Positions 45,717 to 57,619 of a stretch of DNA of 64,000 bases are shown here, in pieces. Origin of the DNA: Eucommia ulmoides (Eukaryota > Streptophyta > Magnoliopsida > Garryales > Eucommiaceae). Under the pieces are notes generated by a model. That model was not told where the DNA came from. It was given only the letters and a program-made list of their open reading frames with translations, and did not search any database. The position numbers and the translations under genes are program-made. The stretch lies in contig CM028326.1 of assembly GCA_016647705.1 (NCBI GenBank), positions 47,420,285-47,484,284 on the forward strand, read 5' to 3'. Position 1 is the stretch's first letter. The number at the start of each line of letters is the position of its first letter.

Positions 45717-47720
45717 TTGATCCTAAGATTTTGATAGACAATTAAACGTTGATGTTTTTTGTGGAACTAACGGTTTGTTTAAGTGTTTCAATTTATTAGT
45801 TCCGAATAATGAAGATTTGATGATAAAGATGATGAATGAATTAAGAGGTTGAAGAATTTGAAGAACCTAGGAAAAACAACTCAGGTTTAAATTTCAACTC
45901 TTAATATCCCAATTAGAATCACACACGATACAAAAAGATTTTTAAATAATTTTTATAAATGTGTTTTTAATAGGATCCTAATCAGTTAAATTATTTGCTC
46001 CTATATGTAATTGAAAAAGAAATATTTATAATTCATTAAAATTAGAATTAAGTATTTAGTAGAGCTAATTAGGAAAAGAAAATGGTTAAAGGGGCGAAAA
46101 CGTAAATGAGAATAGACTAAAAACGAGTTTAGAAAAGAGATCCAACATGCATAAGTCAACTAGTAAATCAACAGAACAAAACAGGTGAAACTCTTTATAT
46201 CTCTCAGTCGACAGGCAGGTCGACCGGTGAAGAGAAATAGAACTCTCTGAATTTCTAAGTAGACAAGTAGGTCGACTGGTAAAGGAAATGGAACTCTCTG
46301 AATCTCTAAGTAGACAGATAGGTCGACCGATGGGCACAGAATCTTTGGCTTGGCTAAATCCTAAATCGAGCGGTCGACTGATGGCGCAGTTTTAGGATAT
46401 TGAGGATTCCAAATTCATATCTAAAAGTAGTCGTTTTTTGTTGGAATTTGTGAGAGATTTTAGGGATTTTATGATATTTAAGATATGCTACACCTATTAT
46501 TTAATTCCCATTAATTTGGTTCATTAAGTTTTAATGTTTTTCAATTTGGTACATAAAATTGTTTATATTCTATTTAATTGGGATTGAGAAATATTTGGGG
46601 GACTTAATTGAGATATTTAAAAGTTATAATTAAGTGAATTGAACCAAAATGAAATTATAAAGATATATGGGGTCTAAGAGAGCATTTAAGTGTCATTCCA
46701 TATGGGAACTAACCGTTAGAGAGGTGATTTATATCTCATATATATAAACCTGCGTTTTTCATATCATTAAGAATGACTAAGAGAGATTAAGAGATTAAGA
46801 GATCATATTGAGTTTTTCTAAAAGATATCATACTAAGTTTTTGTGAGAATTATTCTAAGAGACAATCTTGATAATCATTACTATTACCGAATCTGAAGCA
46901 ACTACGCTCTAATTATTATTATTTTTTTGTGGATTCCGGGTGAGATCTTTCCAATTACTTTCTATATTGTATTACTTGTTTAATTTTTTAAAATTTATCT
47001 TTAGAAATTGTTTCTGATTTTTATTGAAGAAAATATTTTATAAACAATTTTTTGAATCTGATTACGTGCTAAATTATGTGATAATTTGCTTATCAATTTA
47101 TATTGGTGAGTAGTATAACGGATTAAATACTATTGGGAGTATTTGATTAAAGGGTAGTCGGGTTTAGTCTCTTCTTGTAAAAAGATTGAGGTAGTAATTC
47201 TTCCTGGATAGAATTGATTTGTGTGAATTTTTTAACGATTCAATGTTTACTGGGTAAAAGGATATTTGGAGTGTTGATGAGGTTTTGATTTTTTTACCTT
47301 TATGTTAAAAAGAATTAAGTTATTCTTTAACTTATAAAAAGTAAAGGTTCTTTTTTAGCCTGTGAAAAGGATTTTGTAAATGTTGATTCTAAGCCTGTAA
47401 AATAATCGTTGTGAGGGTTTCGTTCCTACCTTTAAAGAGATCTTGAGTATTAGTGGGTACGACTCTCTGTGGGGCTCGAAGGACTGGATTAACCAAGAGT
47501 AACTTGGTGAACCAGTATAAATTTCTGGTGTGCTGCAATTTTATTTTATTATTGTTATTTGGTGTGTACTTAGTTGATTTGATAATTCCGCTAAGATATA
47601 AAGATAATAATTAATTTAGAATTAAAATTAATTATTTGATTTATTGAAGTATTTTCTCTCTAATATTTTTAATTACCCAATTCACCTCCCCCTCCTCTTG
47701 GGTATTCTACTAGGCCAACA
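45717..47720 (+). repeat. 3' LTR of SIRE-like element
   Basis: A 2,004-bp LTR, TGTTGATCCTAAGATTTTGA to CCTCTTGGGTATTCTAC...GGCCAACA, flanked on the right by CACAC. A TATA-like TCATATATATAAACC lies near 46,737. The TCGAC-rich tandem repeat lies at 46,150-46,385. Confidence 0.9.
46150..46385 (+). repeat. TCGAC-rich 60-bp tandem repeat (LTR)
   Basis: About four units of 57-63 bp of the type GGAACTCTCTGAATCTCTAA, GTCGACAGGTAGGTCGACCG. Equivalent arrays occur at 16,715-16,975 (reverse), 19,520-19,765, 20,505-20,715 (reverse) and 21,055-21,350, with three to five units each. Open frames through the array (RDSESSISL...) are by-products of a period near a multiple of three. Confidence 0.88.
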
Positions 47721-49093
47721 CACACACTTCAATTTTATGTACATAACACATAAAACCCAAACAACCACTAATTTTTGCTAAACAACCAAACAAACACTAA
47801 TTTTTGCTAAACAACCAAACAAACACTTAATTATCACTATTATAACCAAACCATGTTTAAATCATACAAAATCATTCCAAACTATCTCAAGAACATCAAG
47901 AACATGAAGAACACTTAAAAACGATTAATAATAAACATAATTAAGGTGGTGATTTAGATTGTTCACAACTTTAAAAACAATTAATAATAACTAACAAATG
48001 TTGTGATTTAGGTTATTCACAACTAAAACCAACTTATAATCAACTGAATCCAACTAAAATCAACCCAACTTTCACTTTAATAAGAATGAACTACGTTTGA
48101 CCTGATCTTTGGTAACCACCCAAAGTACGTAGGCAACTCAAAAGAGTTCGGTCACACCTTTAATAACATAAACCATATCCTTTAACCTAACACAAACAAA
48201 CTACGTAAAGACTTGATTCTCATTAATCCGAGATACGTAGGTAATCCACGTGCGTGTTTTGTCACATATCCAAATAATTTAGTCTTAGTTTGCATTTCAT
48301 TTAGAATAACTAGCTTATTTATATTAATGTCTCTTATAAATTGTCATTGGATGTTCCTAACCAGTAGTAACTGTAGTATTTACCTACTTTCCATTATATC
48401 ATGTTAAAAATCCATAAAAAGATGAAAACTTTAAAAAAATGGATTGTTCTTCTTTAAGTGAAACAAAGAAAACTGTTTGGATATTTTTAACAGTGAATAT
48501 CTACTTAGATCAATGTACCATTTACGAACACGTGTCTTAGGGTACATAAAACATTCCCCAAGCATAACTGACTCCTAAACGTAAAGAATATATCTGGTAC
48601 ACAGACCTTTTGATGTCAAAATATGAGTCATTTTAAAGGAAAAATGAATTTCTACAATCCCAGTAACCTAACACACCATTTAACCCTATACTAGGTGGCG
48701 ACTCCGTTTTTAACATAAAATCTCGGCCTAAGAAATTTTTCAAAACCAACGCCTAGAAAATCCCTTAAAAAACCGTTTTCAAAATGAACAGATTTGGACA
48801 ACTTTGAGAGGAAGGGATGAAACTTATTTTCATCCTCTTCCCAATTCTCTACTTCTTCCACTATCAAAAAAATCCAAGACACGTCAACTTATATACTCGT
48901 AATGTAACCTGAATTAAGATCACGCATGACACTTAAAATGAGTTAATTCTATGTGTTTCATGATAATAAGTGATAAGTTTAAGATTCTAAAATAAGATAG
49001 AAATGATTTTAATAATTGACTTAATTAAAAAATGTGTTTTAAAATATGAAAAGTTTTATTTTCGAGGAAAGACCTTAAATATATAGACATTGA
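47721..49093. repeat. Tat/Ogre-like leader relic
   Basis: A CA-rich start with a duplicated AACAACCAAACAAACACTAA (about 47,780-47,830). Two copies of the ACTACG...TACGTAGG module (48,087-48,150 and 48,205-48,275). GGTGGCGACTCCGTTTTT at 48,694-48,711, which resembles the LTR/primer-site junction of Tat/Ogre elements. No coding sequence is recognised. Confidence 0.4.
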
Positions 49094-49623
49094 GGTGGCG
49101 TTTGGTAACCGTTTCTGTTTCCATTCCAGCAGTGGGATGAAAATGCGATGGGATGAAAATTTTGTTTTCTTCTTGGAAGTAGAATCGCGTTTGGTAACGA
49201 TAATTTTTTTATTTTTTTTTTTTTTTTTTGGGAAGAGAATTGTGTTTGGTAACGATTTTATCCTAAAATCTTTTTTTTTTTTTTTTTTTTTCTTTTTTTC
49301 TGTTTTAGCCTGACGGCGGTGGCACCGCCGGCCGGACAGCGGTGGCCGGTGGGTGACAGTGGCCGAAAAATTTCCAGTCGGATGGTGGCCGGCGACGGCG
49401 GACGGTCGTCGCGGGTGAACAGTGACAATGTGTTTTGGGAATGGAATGGGAATATTTTTTTTTTTGTTTCTCATTTCTTAAGAAAAAAATTGGCACAATT
49501 CTCAAATGGGAATGAAATGGAAATAGAAACAAAAATTACCAAACGCTATTCTCAAACAAAATTCCCAAAAAATTGGGAATAGGATGAGAATTTCTGGAAT
49601 GAAAACGGTTACCAAACAAGGCC
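49094..49623 (-). mobile_element. MITE, PIF/Harbinger-like, copy 2
   Basis: A 530-bp element with terminal inverted repeats GGTGGCGTTTGGTAACCG and GGCCTTGTTTGGTAACCG (right end reversed), flanked by the 3-bp duplication TGA (49,091-49,093 and 49,624-49,626). It is homologous to the copy at 12,197-12,804 but inverted, with two T-runs (49,206-49,229 and 49,270-49,299) and a shorter GC-rich core (49,310-49,425). The 3-bp duplication and the TIR type point to the Tourist/PIF-Harbinger group. No transposase is present. Confidence 0.88.
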
Positions 49624-51467
49624 TGAGTGACCTATTATGTCAAATCTTAATCTCACTAGGAAAATAAAACTCTACGAACTTTAACCTAGTAACTTATTAT
49701 ATATAAATTTTATGTATGTCTATGTAATTGAATGTTTATCATAAATTAATATATCATGTCTCTCAACATTATATCTCTGGATTATTCTATCAAATCTAAA
49801 TAATAATAATAATAATAATAAATTAGCGAAGAAAGTACGTGGATGAAACAATTGACAATGCACCAGCAAGTGGCATGACGACAAGGATTATCGACGAATC
49901 TGAACCATTCGTATTATCATTCTCGTCATCACTTATCACTAACTCTGGAAAATATATATTTTAACTACAATAATAAGAGTCCGTTATCCACTTACTTACA
50001 CGGCACGAAGACCATTCGTGCGGAAAGAAGGCTGTGCTGTAGTGTATGTTTGTGGATGAGAAGAAGATAAAATAGTGTGGGGGCCCATTGTCGGACAGCA
50101 ATGCTGGTTCATATCGAAACGTGTCCACAGAAGAGAAGGATCGAGGATGTCCTCGTACGTGGCAACGCCTCAGTACTGGATGTCTAACGCCCGCCGAATA
50201 AACAAAAGAAAAAGAAACGGAAGTGATTGTTGGCTTTGCAGGTGCCGCTACGTTTGCACCAACTGCCCTCAAAATCGTTGACGGACCAAAATTAAAGTAC
50301 AAATTTAGACCTGTTTGTTAGCACCAAAACTTTAACTCAAATTGTATATTAGACCTGATTTTTCTAACCAACTCTATTAGATAATAAGCCCTCATGCTAA
50401 GCGCCAGGACTCGCAAAACACTACCCAGTATCAAGAAGACTGTCGAATACTACTGAGAATAATGTTCCAACCAAGATCCATGTTCGACTTCCTTGTCAGT
50501 CTACCCTTGAAAAACAAAGATTGCATTTAAAATGTAACGGTCCTACAATCCATTGATCCCATTAAATCAAAGATTTTAACCAAAATTGACCATGATTTAT
50601 AGAGGACTTGTCAAATACTCTGTCTCGGACCGGAAATACAACGTTGACAGTCCAACCCACAATGTACTATTTTATAAGAATCTTAACCCAAAAGATCCCA
50701 CTTTTTAACTTCATTAATATAAATATTTTTTTTTAATTTTTCATCCACAATTCTAACAGAAGAATTAATTTATAAATAAAATAGACAAGACAGCATTTCT
50801 AATCCCTCACGGCTCTTCCATTATAATATATTTATCATGTAAATTTCAAAGAAAATACAATGATACCAAAAGTAATTCTGGCCACATTATATAGAGGGAG
50901 AAAGACAGGTGGGAGCATCCAGGGAACGACGACGATTATGTCTTTTTAATATTCACTCTCCTCTATGGACGGTTACGTGTACCCCAAGCTTTTTCCGCAT
51001 GACATTCGAGACCCATCCAAACCATTCATAACATTTAAAAAGCCTTAGAAATTTAAAAACAAAAAATCTAAAATTTCCATTTCTTGTTCCATTTTTTAAT
51101 TAAATTTAATATTCAATTTTTTCTCAAGTCTCATGACCATCTTATTCAGTAACCCAAAACGTATAGTCCAGCGATTAAACAGTGTATCACTACTAAATCT
51201 AGTGTTCAAAATCCCTTCAACCTTTTGTTAAAAAAATAAAATAAAATAAAATAAATCAAGATTGACTGTAAAAATTAACTTGTTCATAATTTCTTCAATT
51301 GCAACCTAAACTGTACAATTTTGAATCACAGCATGTAGCCATATATTCTAAAACCACCGTATTATTATATATACATGCATATAAATGTCCATATATAGAG
51401 ACATTACATTGTATTGAGAAACCTATACATGCCCAAAACAAGAAACCTATACACGAAAAGACTGTAC

Positions 51468-51517
<50 letters not shown>

Positions 51518-51717
51518 AGTGGAGTGCTTGCTAGTATTGGCACTTCTCCTAACCTCGTTTGCCATAAAAAGCTAACAGTATATCCAAAGAGCATTTTTAC
51601 TATCACTTACCTAGATGTATGAACTTCTTGTTTTTTTATATATATCCAGCTTCATGATCAGTACGTATAAATTGTATCTGTTGTTGTACGCATACCTTGA
51701 CCTAGTTTGTAAAGGTA
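49624..51717. other. 3' flank of the PLATZ gene, mostly unique sequence
   Basis: AT-rich sequence with few repeats. An AAT run is at about 49,798-49,821. A 113-codon minus-strand frame at 49,961-50,302 lacks any recognisable domain and is not annotated as a gene. Some of this may hold regulatory sequence or the PLATZ 3' UTR (immediately below 51,718). Confidence 0.4.
51467..51517. repeat. (TA)n(TG)n compound microsatellite
   Basis: TA repeats running into TG repeats and two GTAT units, about 250 bp downstream of the PLATZ stop codon. Confidence 0.95.
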
Positions 51718-52670
51718 TCAAAATGGGGCTCGATGCGGAATGCCTTTCCTCCGGCTGGAATTCCGATGGTTGAATATGGGAGGAGTTGAAGGGGATATAG
51801 AATGGGGTCCATCTTCTCCGGAAGTAGTGGAACCCGAAGACTTGTCATAAAACGTCGGAAAATCCATCAACCGGTTGAAAACATGAGTCCTCTGCATCTT
51901 CCTCGGGGTCAACGACTCATCCGACTCGAACCCATGATTCGAGATCTGGTGTTTGAATTTCAGCGTGAACGTCAGCTCCGGGTCACCTCGTTTCAGACCA
52001 TTCAGCTAAAAACAGAACATAAATTGTCAAATATATCTGTCAAATGAATTATGATGAAAAATAAAAACAGAGGGTAGCTAGGAGATGAAATTGACCTTGC
52101 ATCCCAGAGAACAGAACCTGAAGGAGTCAAGGAGACTACGACCGCAAATCTCACAAGTGTTGGTGACTCCCTTCCCGGGCCTCGGCTGCGGCCGCTCATT
52201 CAGGAACACTATCTTCGCGCTGTTTATAATATAAGTCTGGACACATGAAATGTCTATGAATTTCTGAATCTCATTCACTCTCACCACATTATGGTACGAA
52301 GATCGCCTTATCTGCAACCAAAAACCCACCAATAAGATCATCAATTCCCACCTACCTGTCTGGATAAGAGTTGGGGCAAAACTTGCCTGAACCACGCAAT
52401 GATCTCTGTGACTGATCAAACAGTAAGAACAGAAAGCATTCCCCATGCAATCTAAGCAGAAGAGGTTGCATTCGCTTTTACTCGAATCGGCATGGATTCC
52501 GCACGGGACGAAGTAATCAGCCTTCAGCATTGGCTTCAGCCACGGAGGACCCATGTCCTCGTTCCCCATCCGAACAATTGGACTCACCTGAATCAATTCA
52601 TCCTAAAATATTAAACAAACTCAACTAAAACCATACTCTGTTCTGTTCATTTAGATGAGAAGAATACCAT
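51718..52670 (-). CDS. PLATZ transcription factor (4 coding exons)
   Basis: A plant AT-rich sequence- and zinc-binding protein. The family binds A/T-rich DNA in a zinc-dependent way in the nucleus, mostly as repressors; some members contact RNA polymerase III factors. Coding exons on the minus strand: 52,670-52,668 (ATG only), 52,587-52,387, 52,311-52,096 and 52,005-51,718, giving 235 residues, usual for the family. All introns are phase 0 (80, 75 and 90 bp). Zinc ligands: C30-x2-H33-x11-C45-x2-C48-x5-C54-x2-C57-x3-H61-x2-H64, then C121-x2-C124-x10-C135-x3-C139, exactly the PLATZ pattern. [13 protein letters not shown] (residues 104-116) is a family hallmark. The C-terminus is Ser/Arg-rich. 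Intron 2 has a GC donor. All zinc ligands are present and the frame is intact, so the gene is probably functional. The start is uncertain: an in-frame ATG at 52,775-52,773 would add 35 residues. Confidence 0.93.
52312..52386 (-). other. GC-AG intron 2 of PLATZ
   Basis: Donor CAG|GCAAGT and acceptor TTGCAG|AT. Only this donor keeps the frame (VVQ to IRRSSYHN). The nearby GT candidate CAG|GTAGGT (about 52,352) would add 34 bases and break the frame. Confidence 0.85.
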
Positions 52671-52985
52671 GACTTTTTTATGATTGGTCTTCAGCACCTC
52701 AATCTTCTCTTGTTGAATATCGAAATCAGGCCTTTCGAGAGCAGGCGATGTCAAAAGAGAAAAGCAAACCCACATTAGTATTCTCAGAGTTCATGAACAA
52801 TTAGTGAATAACAGAAGTAAAGGCCATAAAAGAAAAACAGAGGAATTGAAGTTTTGGCAGCTGGAAAGATGGACTTCTTACATGAGTGGAAGAGATTGAA
52901 GGCTAGCTCAGCTTGTAGGTTTCCGATCGTTTGCTCTGTTTGGGTGTATATTGAGATGAAGACGGTGAAGAGGGAAAGGCTAGAA
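52671..52985 (-). promoter_or_regulatory. PLATZ 5' leader with AUG-UAA motif
   Basis: Upstream transcribed region inferred from the TATA position. It contains ATGTAA (minus strand 52,883-52,878), a start codon directly followed by a stop, which could be a minimal upstream ORF. The same bases also fit a splice donor (CAT|GTAAGA), so a leader intron is the alternative. An in-frame ATG at 52,775 opens a possible N-terminal extension. Confidence 0.5.
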
Positions 52986-53002
52986 GGAAAATGACCGAAA
53001 GA

Positions 53003-53021
53003 ATATATAAGGCGGTTTATA
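53003..53021 (-). promoter_or_regulatory. PLATZ TATA box
   Basis: The minus strand reads TATAAACCGCCTTATATA (53,021-53,004), with TATAAA at 53,021-53,016. It lies about 350 bp upstream of the ATG, a normal distance for a gene with a 5' leader. Confidence 0.6.
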
Positions 53022-53297
53022 ATAGGGGTATACCCTACTCTATTTATTCATTTAAATTATTATGACATTTTATATGAGTCAGCTATGAGGAAACGTGAAT
53101 ACGGACCTTCCACATACTATTTTAAAAAATAATTTTTCTAAAAATATAAAAACTATTAAAACTAGATTCATACCTCCCTACATTTTATAAATGCCTAATT
53201 TGAACTATTTAGTTATATTTATATTGATATTGATAATTGAATATTTCAAATCTTAAAAAAAAAAAAAAAAAAAAATATCTAATTTTTAATATACTTT

Positions 53298-54098
53298 TGA
53301 TGAGAGTGTTTTTGGGCGTCACCGAGTCAGCACTAAGGCGCCAACCACATGTCCACCATCGTCATGACGTGGCCACATTCAGAAATTCAAAATGTCACGC
53401 AAGAGTATATGCCGACCAAGACTCCTCTCTTGAAATCTCATTTGCACCCAAAGAGAAGCAATGTGCCTTTCAGGGATGTTACCGTATAGAACTTTGTGTC
53501 GTGCCTCTAGATGGCCAACTTCAAGGACTTAGTCGTTTGTCTCAACCAGCACACCATTTCAGTCCGTTTCTCCTCCAAAACTCCACGAATCTCCGAGCTC
53601 CTTCACCAACTCACCCCCACATGCTTGACAGAGGGCCGTAGGCTTCTCCAAACGAACCCGAAAACCCAAGCCTAAATGCCCCGGATTATCGGCTAAACAC
53701 ATGGTTTTGCTTAATTAACCGTGTTTAGACCCAAGTAGGCAAAACTAATCATCTCCAATGATTATAAATACTAGGGGCTATGCTAGCCCCAGGTAGCCCT
53801 GAACGCTCAATCACTATTTACCTACTTGACGCATTTCTATACCTTTTCTCTCTGAGCTCTTACTCTCATGCCGAATGGACTTCGCCGGGACAAATCCCGG
53901 CTCAGCCTTGTGTAGGTACAGCTCCCTGAAGGGCAGGACTATTGACTTCAGTAAGTCAGTCCCCCATGATGATAGTTACAGCTCACTACAAGAATTTACA
54001 ACTCCGCCTCCAACTCAACAACTCCACATTAGTAAGAGGACCCACTTGTCACCTGACTGGACCATACTCGAGGTGTTGACCACTTTAGGACACTAACA
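53298..54098 (+). repeat. 5' LTR of element C
   Basis: TGATGAGAGTGTTTTTGGGC to TTAGGACACTAACA. A TATA box ATTATAAATACTAG is at about 53,762. Aligns by eye end to end with 59,220-60,021. Confidence 0.93.
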
Positions 54099-54099
54099 G

Positions 54100-54117
54100 T
54101 TTGGTGTCATCTTTGGA
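54100..54117 (+). other. primer-site region of element C
   Basis: TTTGGTGTCATCTTTGGA just after the LTR. It resembles the plant gypsy start TTTGGCGCCGTCTGTGG with several changes, so the primer tRNA is not assigned. Confidence 0.5.
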
Positions 54118-54769
54118 AACCGTGCAAAAAACTTTTTCCTAGTCACTGCTTTATATTTAGTTGAGCTTGGATGATCACAAGGTTTGGTCGGATAGACAGA
54201 TACAAAACAGAAGAATCAGAGGATATGTCGAAAACTGCAAGGCCACACCCCTAGCTCCCACCAACGTGGAAAACTGCCCCCCAAGACCAGGCAAGGCCAT
54301 CTACCCTGCCACATGCGGTTGCAGGATGGACCTTGGAAGCTGTGAAAGCATCTCAGATGGATCATCTTGAGCCCTAGATAGGTAATTTCAAGTCATGTGT
54401 GCAGCTCTCCCTCGCACGCCTATCGCTGCCTCCCATTCAGGAGGGGACCAACTCTCTAGACTACAGGGCCTGAGGAGCAACCTCAAGACTATGATGTTCG
54501 TATAGAATCTCTGAATGGACGCGTGCCTAAGGATCTTCCTCTGCCTTGCGACCACGAGTCTATAGGACTAGAAAAGGCTCCCCTTGCAGCGCCAAGATCC
54601 TCACCTCCTTCGTTGCGCGGACATGCAGCAAGGGACTTGTTAGCATTCCTCAACGGTTGAGCTCCCCATCGGCCATCCAAGTCTGATCCTAGGGAACAGA
54701 GAAAACATGAATTCAGCTCTTACTCGCATCTCTCTCGTAACTATGTGGCCTAAGCTACAGGCAGTCATA

Positions 54770-56090
54770 TATAGAGGAAGCTCCGAGCAAGAGAAGCTGT
54801 GGAGCGCCAACTGGAAGACATGGAAGCTCGCCTCTAGGAGGTGAACAGAGGCTGGGTAGGACAAAACGTTAGTACGGATGTGAGATCTTCATTTGTGGAA
54901 GAAGTTCTAGAAGAGATAGTACTGAGACGCTTTGCTTACCCCAGATGAGTCCATATAACGGAACATCGGATCCAGTCAACCACCTGTCCATGTTCAAGTC
55001 ACATATGGACATGCGGGTGGCCTCTGTAGCCTTACGGTGCAAAGCCTTTCCTATCACCCTTATAGGATAGCAAGATCCTTATTCCAGGGCTTGAGGCCGA
55101 CATCTATCTCCACATTCTGGGAGCTTGAGCAGTTATTTCTGGCTCATTTCAGTCGCTTCCAGCAAAGGCCAAAGATTATGGCCCATGTCCTTACTTTCCA
55201 ATAGGAGTCGGGTCAATCCTTAGGAGATTACGTCAAGCGCTTAAACCGAGAATCTAACACATGTGACGAGCTCCCTGAAAGCTAGCCCTGAACGTCTTTG
55301 TTGATAGGCTACGACACCAGAGGTTATCCTATTACCTTTGTTCGAATCTTGCCCCACACTCGATTAGGCTCTGAATTGCAGGACAAGGTTTCATAATGCT
55401 GACCTCCGTGCTACAACCAGAAAAGATAGGGAAAGAATAAACAAACAGAAGGAACCGAATAATGAAGTTCCAAATCGAGCTCAAGGCTCAAAAATATTAC
55501 AAGTTGAAAGGAGATTGGGACCCCTACCCAGCGACAAGAGACCATTTCCTCTCCCAGGGCATCGCCAGTAAGGGTTTACTCTATTTACGACCTTGGTGGC
55601 CGCCATCTTCACAGAAAACTCAAGGTGTGATTTCCTCCCTTCTCGGCCGCCTCTAAGAGAGAAGTCGGCCGGGAAATCGATGACCAAGTACTGTAAGTTC
55701 CACCAAGACCAGGGCCACTCCATAGAAAGTTATTTCTAACTCCAGAAGGAGATTGATGCCCTCATCCAGATAGGTTATCTTGGGAACTATGTCCGGAGAG
55801 AATATCGAGAGCATCCCCATGAGGATGACCCCTAAGGAAAGTCTCGGGCCCAGAGAAGACGAGGAAATCACAGTTGTCCCCAGTCCTGAATGGTTGAGGT
55901 TGAGGACGATCACCGACGTGTGGATGGAGAGATCAACGTTATCCATAGTGGACTCATCTCCAAGGGGAGAAACTTTGTCCTCCAAGAAAAGGCACAAGCG
56001 GAGAGCCAAGAAGAAAGCTGGCCCCGACCTAGGAAGGGCCATACGGAGTCACCGGTATTGCACGTCTAGGCACCTACGATCTTGAAACAA
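54770..56090 (+). pseudogene. Tat-like gag relic of element C
   Basis: Capsid protein remains, with many stops and shifts. A coiled stretch (REAVERQLEDMEARL) comes first, then SSFVEEVLEEIVLRRFAYP and PYNGTSDPVNHLSMFKSHMD (about 54,955-55,015) with VALRCKAFPITL after it; this is the usual order in Tat-type gags. Farther on are TMSFQ-like stretches corresponding to GESLRDYV, and a degenerate knuckle region with KYCKFHQDQGHS (about 55,690). A basic tail (KKRHKRRAKKKAG, about 55,990-56,030) follows. No protease, RT or integrase motif was found downstream. Confidence 0.7.
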
Positions 56091-56249
56091 AAGAGGGTAT
56101 ACCGCTCAGGCACCTATGGAACGCTTAACATCTGAGGCACTACTTTTGTAGGGGAGATCCACATTTGTAAATAACTTTCAGTCTATACAAAGTGTAGCAG
56201 TTTTGCTTACCAAAATGAAGAAGGTGTTATGTGCAATATGCCATGTGTT

Positions 56250-56650
56250 ATCTCCAAAAAAGGGCATCCCGATTCTCAGAGTCGCAGATGATTCTCTAGA
56301 ACGGCATCTCGACCCTCAGAGTCGCAAATGATTTTTCACGACAGCATCTTAACCCTCAAAGTTGCAGATGATTCTCTAGGACAACATCCCGACCCTCAGA
56401 GTTATGGATGAATCTTTAAACAAAAGGCATCCCAACCCATAGAGTCGTAGATAATTATCCAAAATGGCATCCTAACCCGCAAAGTCGCGTATAATTCTCC
56501 AAAATGGCATTCTGATAATTAGAATCACGGATGATTCTCCATAATTGTATCATCTCGGAGTAGCAGATGAATCTCCAAAAAAGGGCACCCCGACGCTCGT
56601 CATCACAGGTGATTCTTCACAAGAAAGCGACATCCTAGCGCTCAGCGTCG
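56250..56650 (+). repeat. 48-bp tandem repeat in element C
   Basis: About eight or nine degenerate units with the core GGCATCCCGACCCTCAGAGT followed by CGCAGATGATTCTCCAAAA. Confidence 0.88.
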
Positions 56651-57619
56651 AGGGTGACAATTGAACCCTTTCCACGGGTCGATAGTTTGTACCCGGGGAA
56701 AGGCCAAGGTCAACCACCAAGGGCGGGGCATTGATTAGGTTTGAGGGCCTGCAACTAAGTACCTCTCCCAACCAATCGACTATAATTCTGACGTTCTGAA
56801 GGGGAGGTGCTCTTGCATAGACTAAACTCAGATAACCTGAAAGGGTTAAGGATTGAACCTGACTACGGAGAACTCACCGATGACCACCCACAGGAGACCA
56901 ACTGTCGCGTTGCGCCCCCACAGACCGAGAGGACAAGGCACTTTAGGAAACCTTCCTCCTAAGTCAACGATACGATTTTCTTACAATCAACTCATGTCCC
57001 GGACTGAGAGACTAGTGGTCTATGGTCCTGGGTAAAGACGAGAAGTTTTTTTCAAAAAAAAATTCAAAATTTTACAACTCTGGAAAATAGTATTAAGAAA
57101 AAAATGACTTGCGACTTGGCAAAAACGTCGAGAGAGAGGAATAGACCCTGAAATACCATGGTTGTATTGCTCAGAAGCTCACATGCTCGTGCGCAACAAA
57201 ATCAGAATACACAAAAAATGAAATGTACACGATGCCCTGTCGAGCTATCCCTGGCCAGCATGTTTTACATGTTAAACCTCCCCAAAGTTTTCGTCCAGAG
57301 GTTCAGCCTCAACGCCCCATGGCTCGCATATCAATTTTTGCGGTCACCACCCTGCTGTACTACTCGTAGCTGGCAGGGTCCAGATGGAGACTTTCTCCAA
57401 AAACGCAATTCAGAAGTACCTTCCCAAAAAGTGCCATCCAAGAGCGTTGTCCAGAAGCTTCGCCTCATCCCCTCTAGCAGGCATCATCTTATCTTATGCC
57501 TACCGCCCTATTGTGTTACCTCTGGCCGGTAGGGTACAGAGGGGGTTTTTCCAAATGTATTGACCAAAGTTCTAGGCAATCAACATCCTGACATGCTCAA
57601 TGCACTCTCCTCTCAACCC

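Larger units (their letters stand above)
19080..47720 (+). mobile_element. SIRE-like element carrying two nested gypsy elements
   Basis: The outer element of a three-level nest. Its left end TGTTGATCCTGATATTTTG (19,080) and right end GGCCAACA (47,720) match the ends of its own 3' LTR. Both outer flanks read CACAC (19,075-19,079 and 47,721-47,725), as expected of a 5-bp target-site duplication. Gypsy element A (22,703-42,051) sits between the 5' LTR and the gag remnant, and B sits in A. The SIRE part itself has a rearranged 5' LTR, a gag remnant, an env-like frame and a 3' LTR, with no pol. CACAC is low-complexity, so the duplication alone is weak evidence; agreement of ends and order makes it convincing. 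Confidence 0.8.

Noticed and set aside
49961..50302. 113-codon minus-strand ORF between the second MITE and the PLATZ gene
   Set aside because: No domain or convincing promoter and no support from context. It could be an exon of an unknown gene but nothing shows this.
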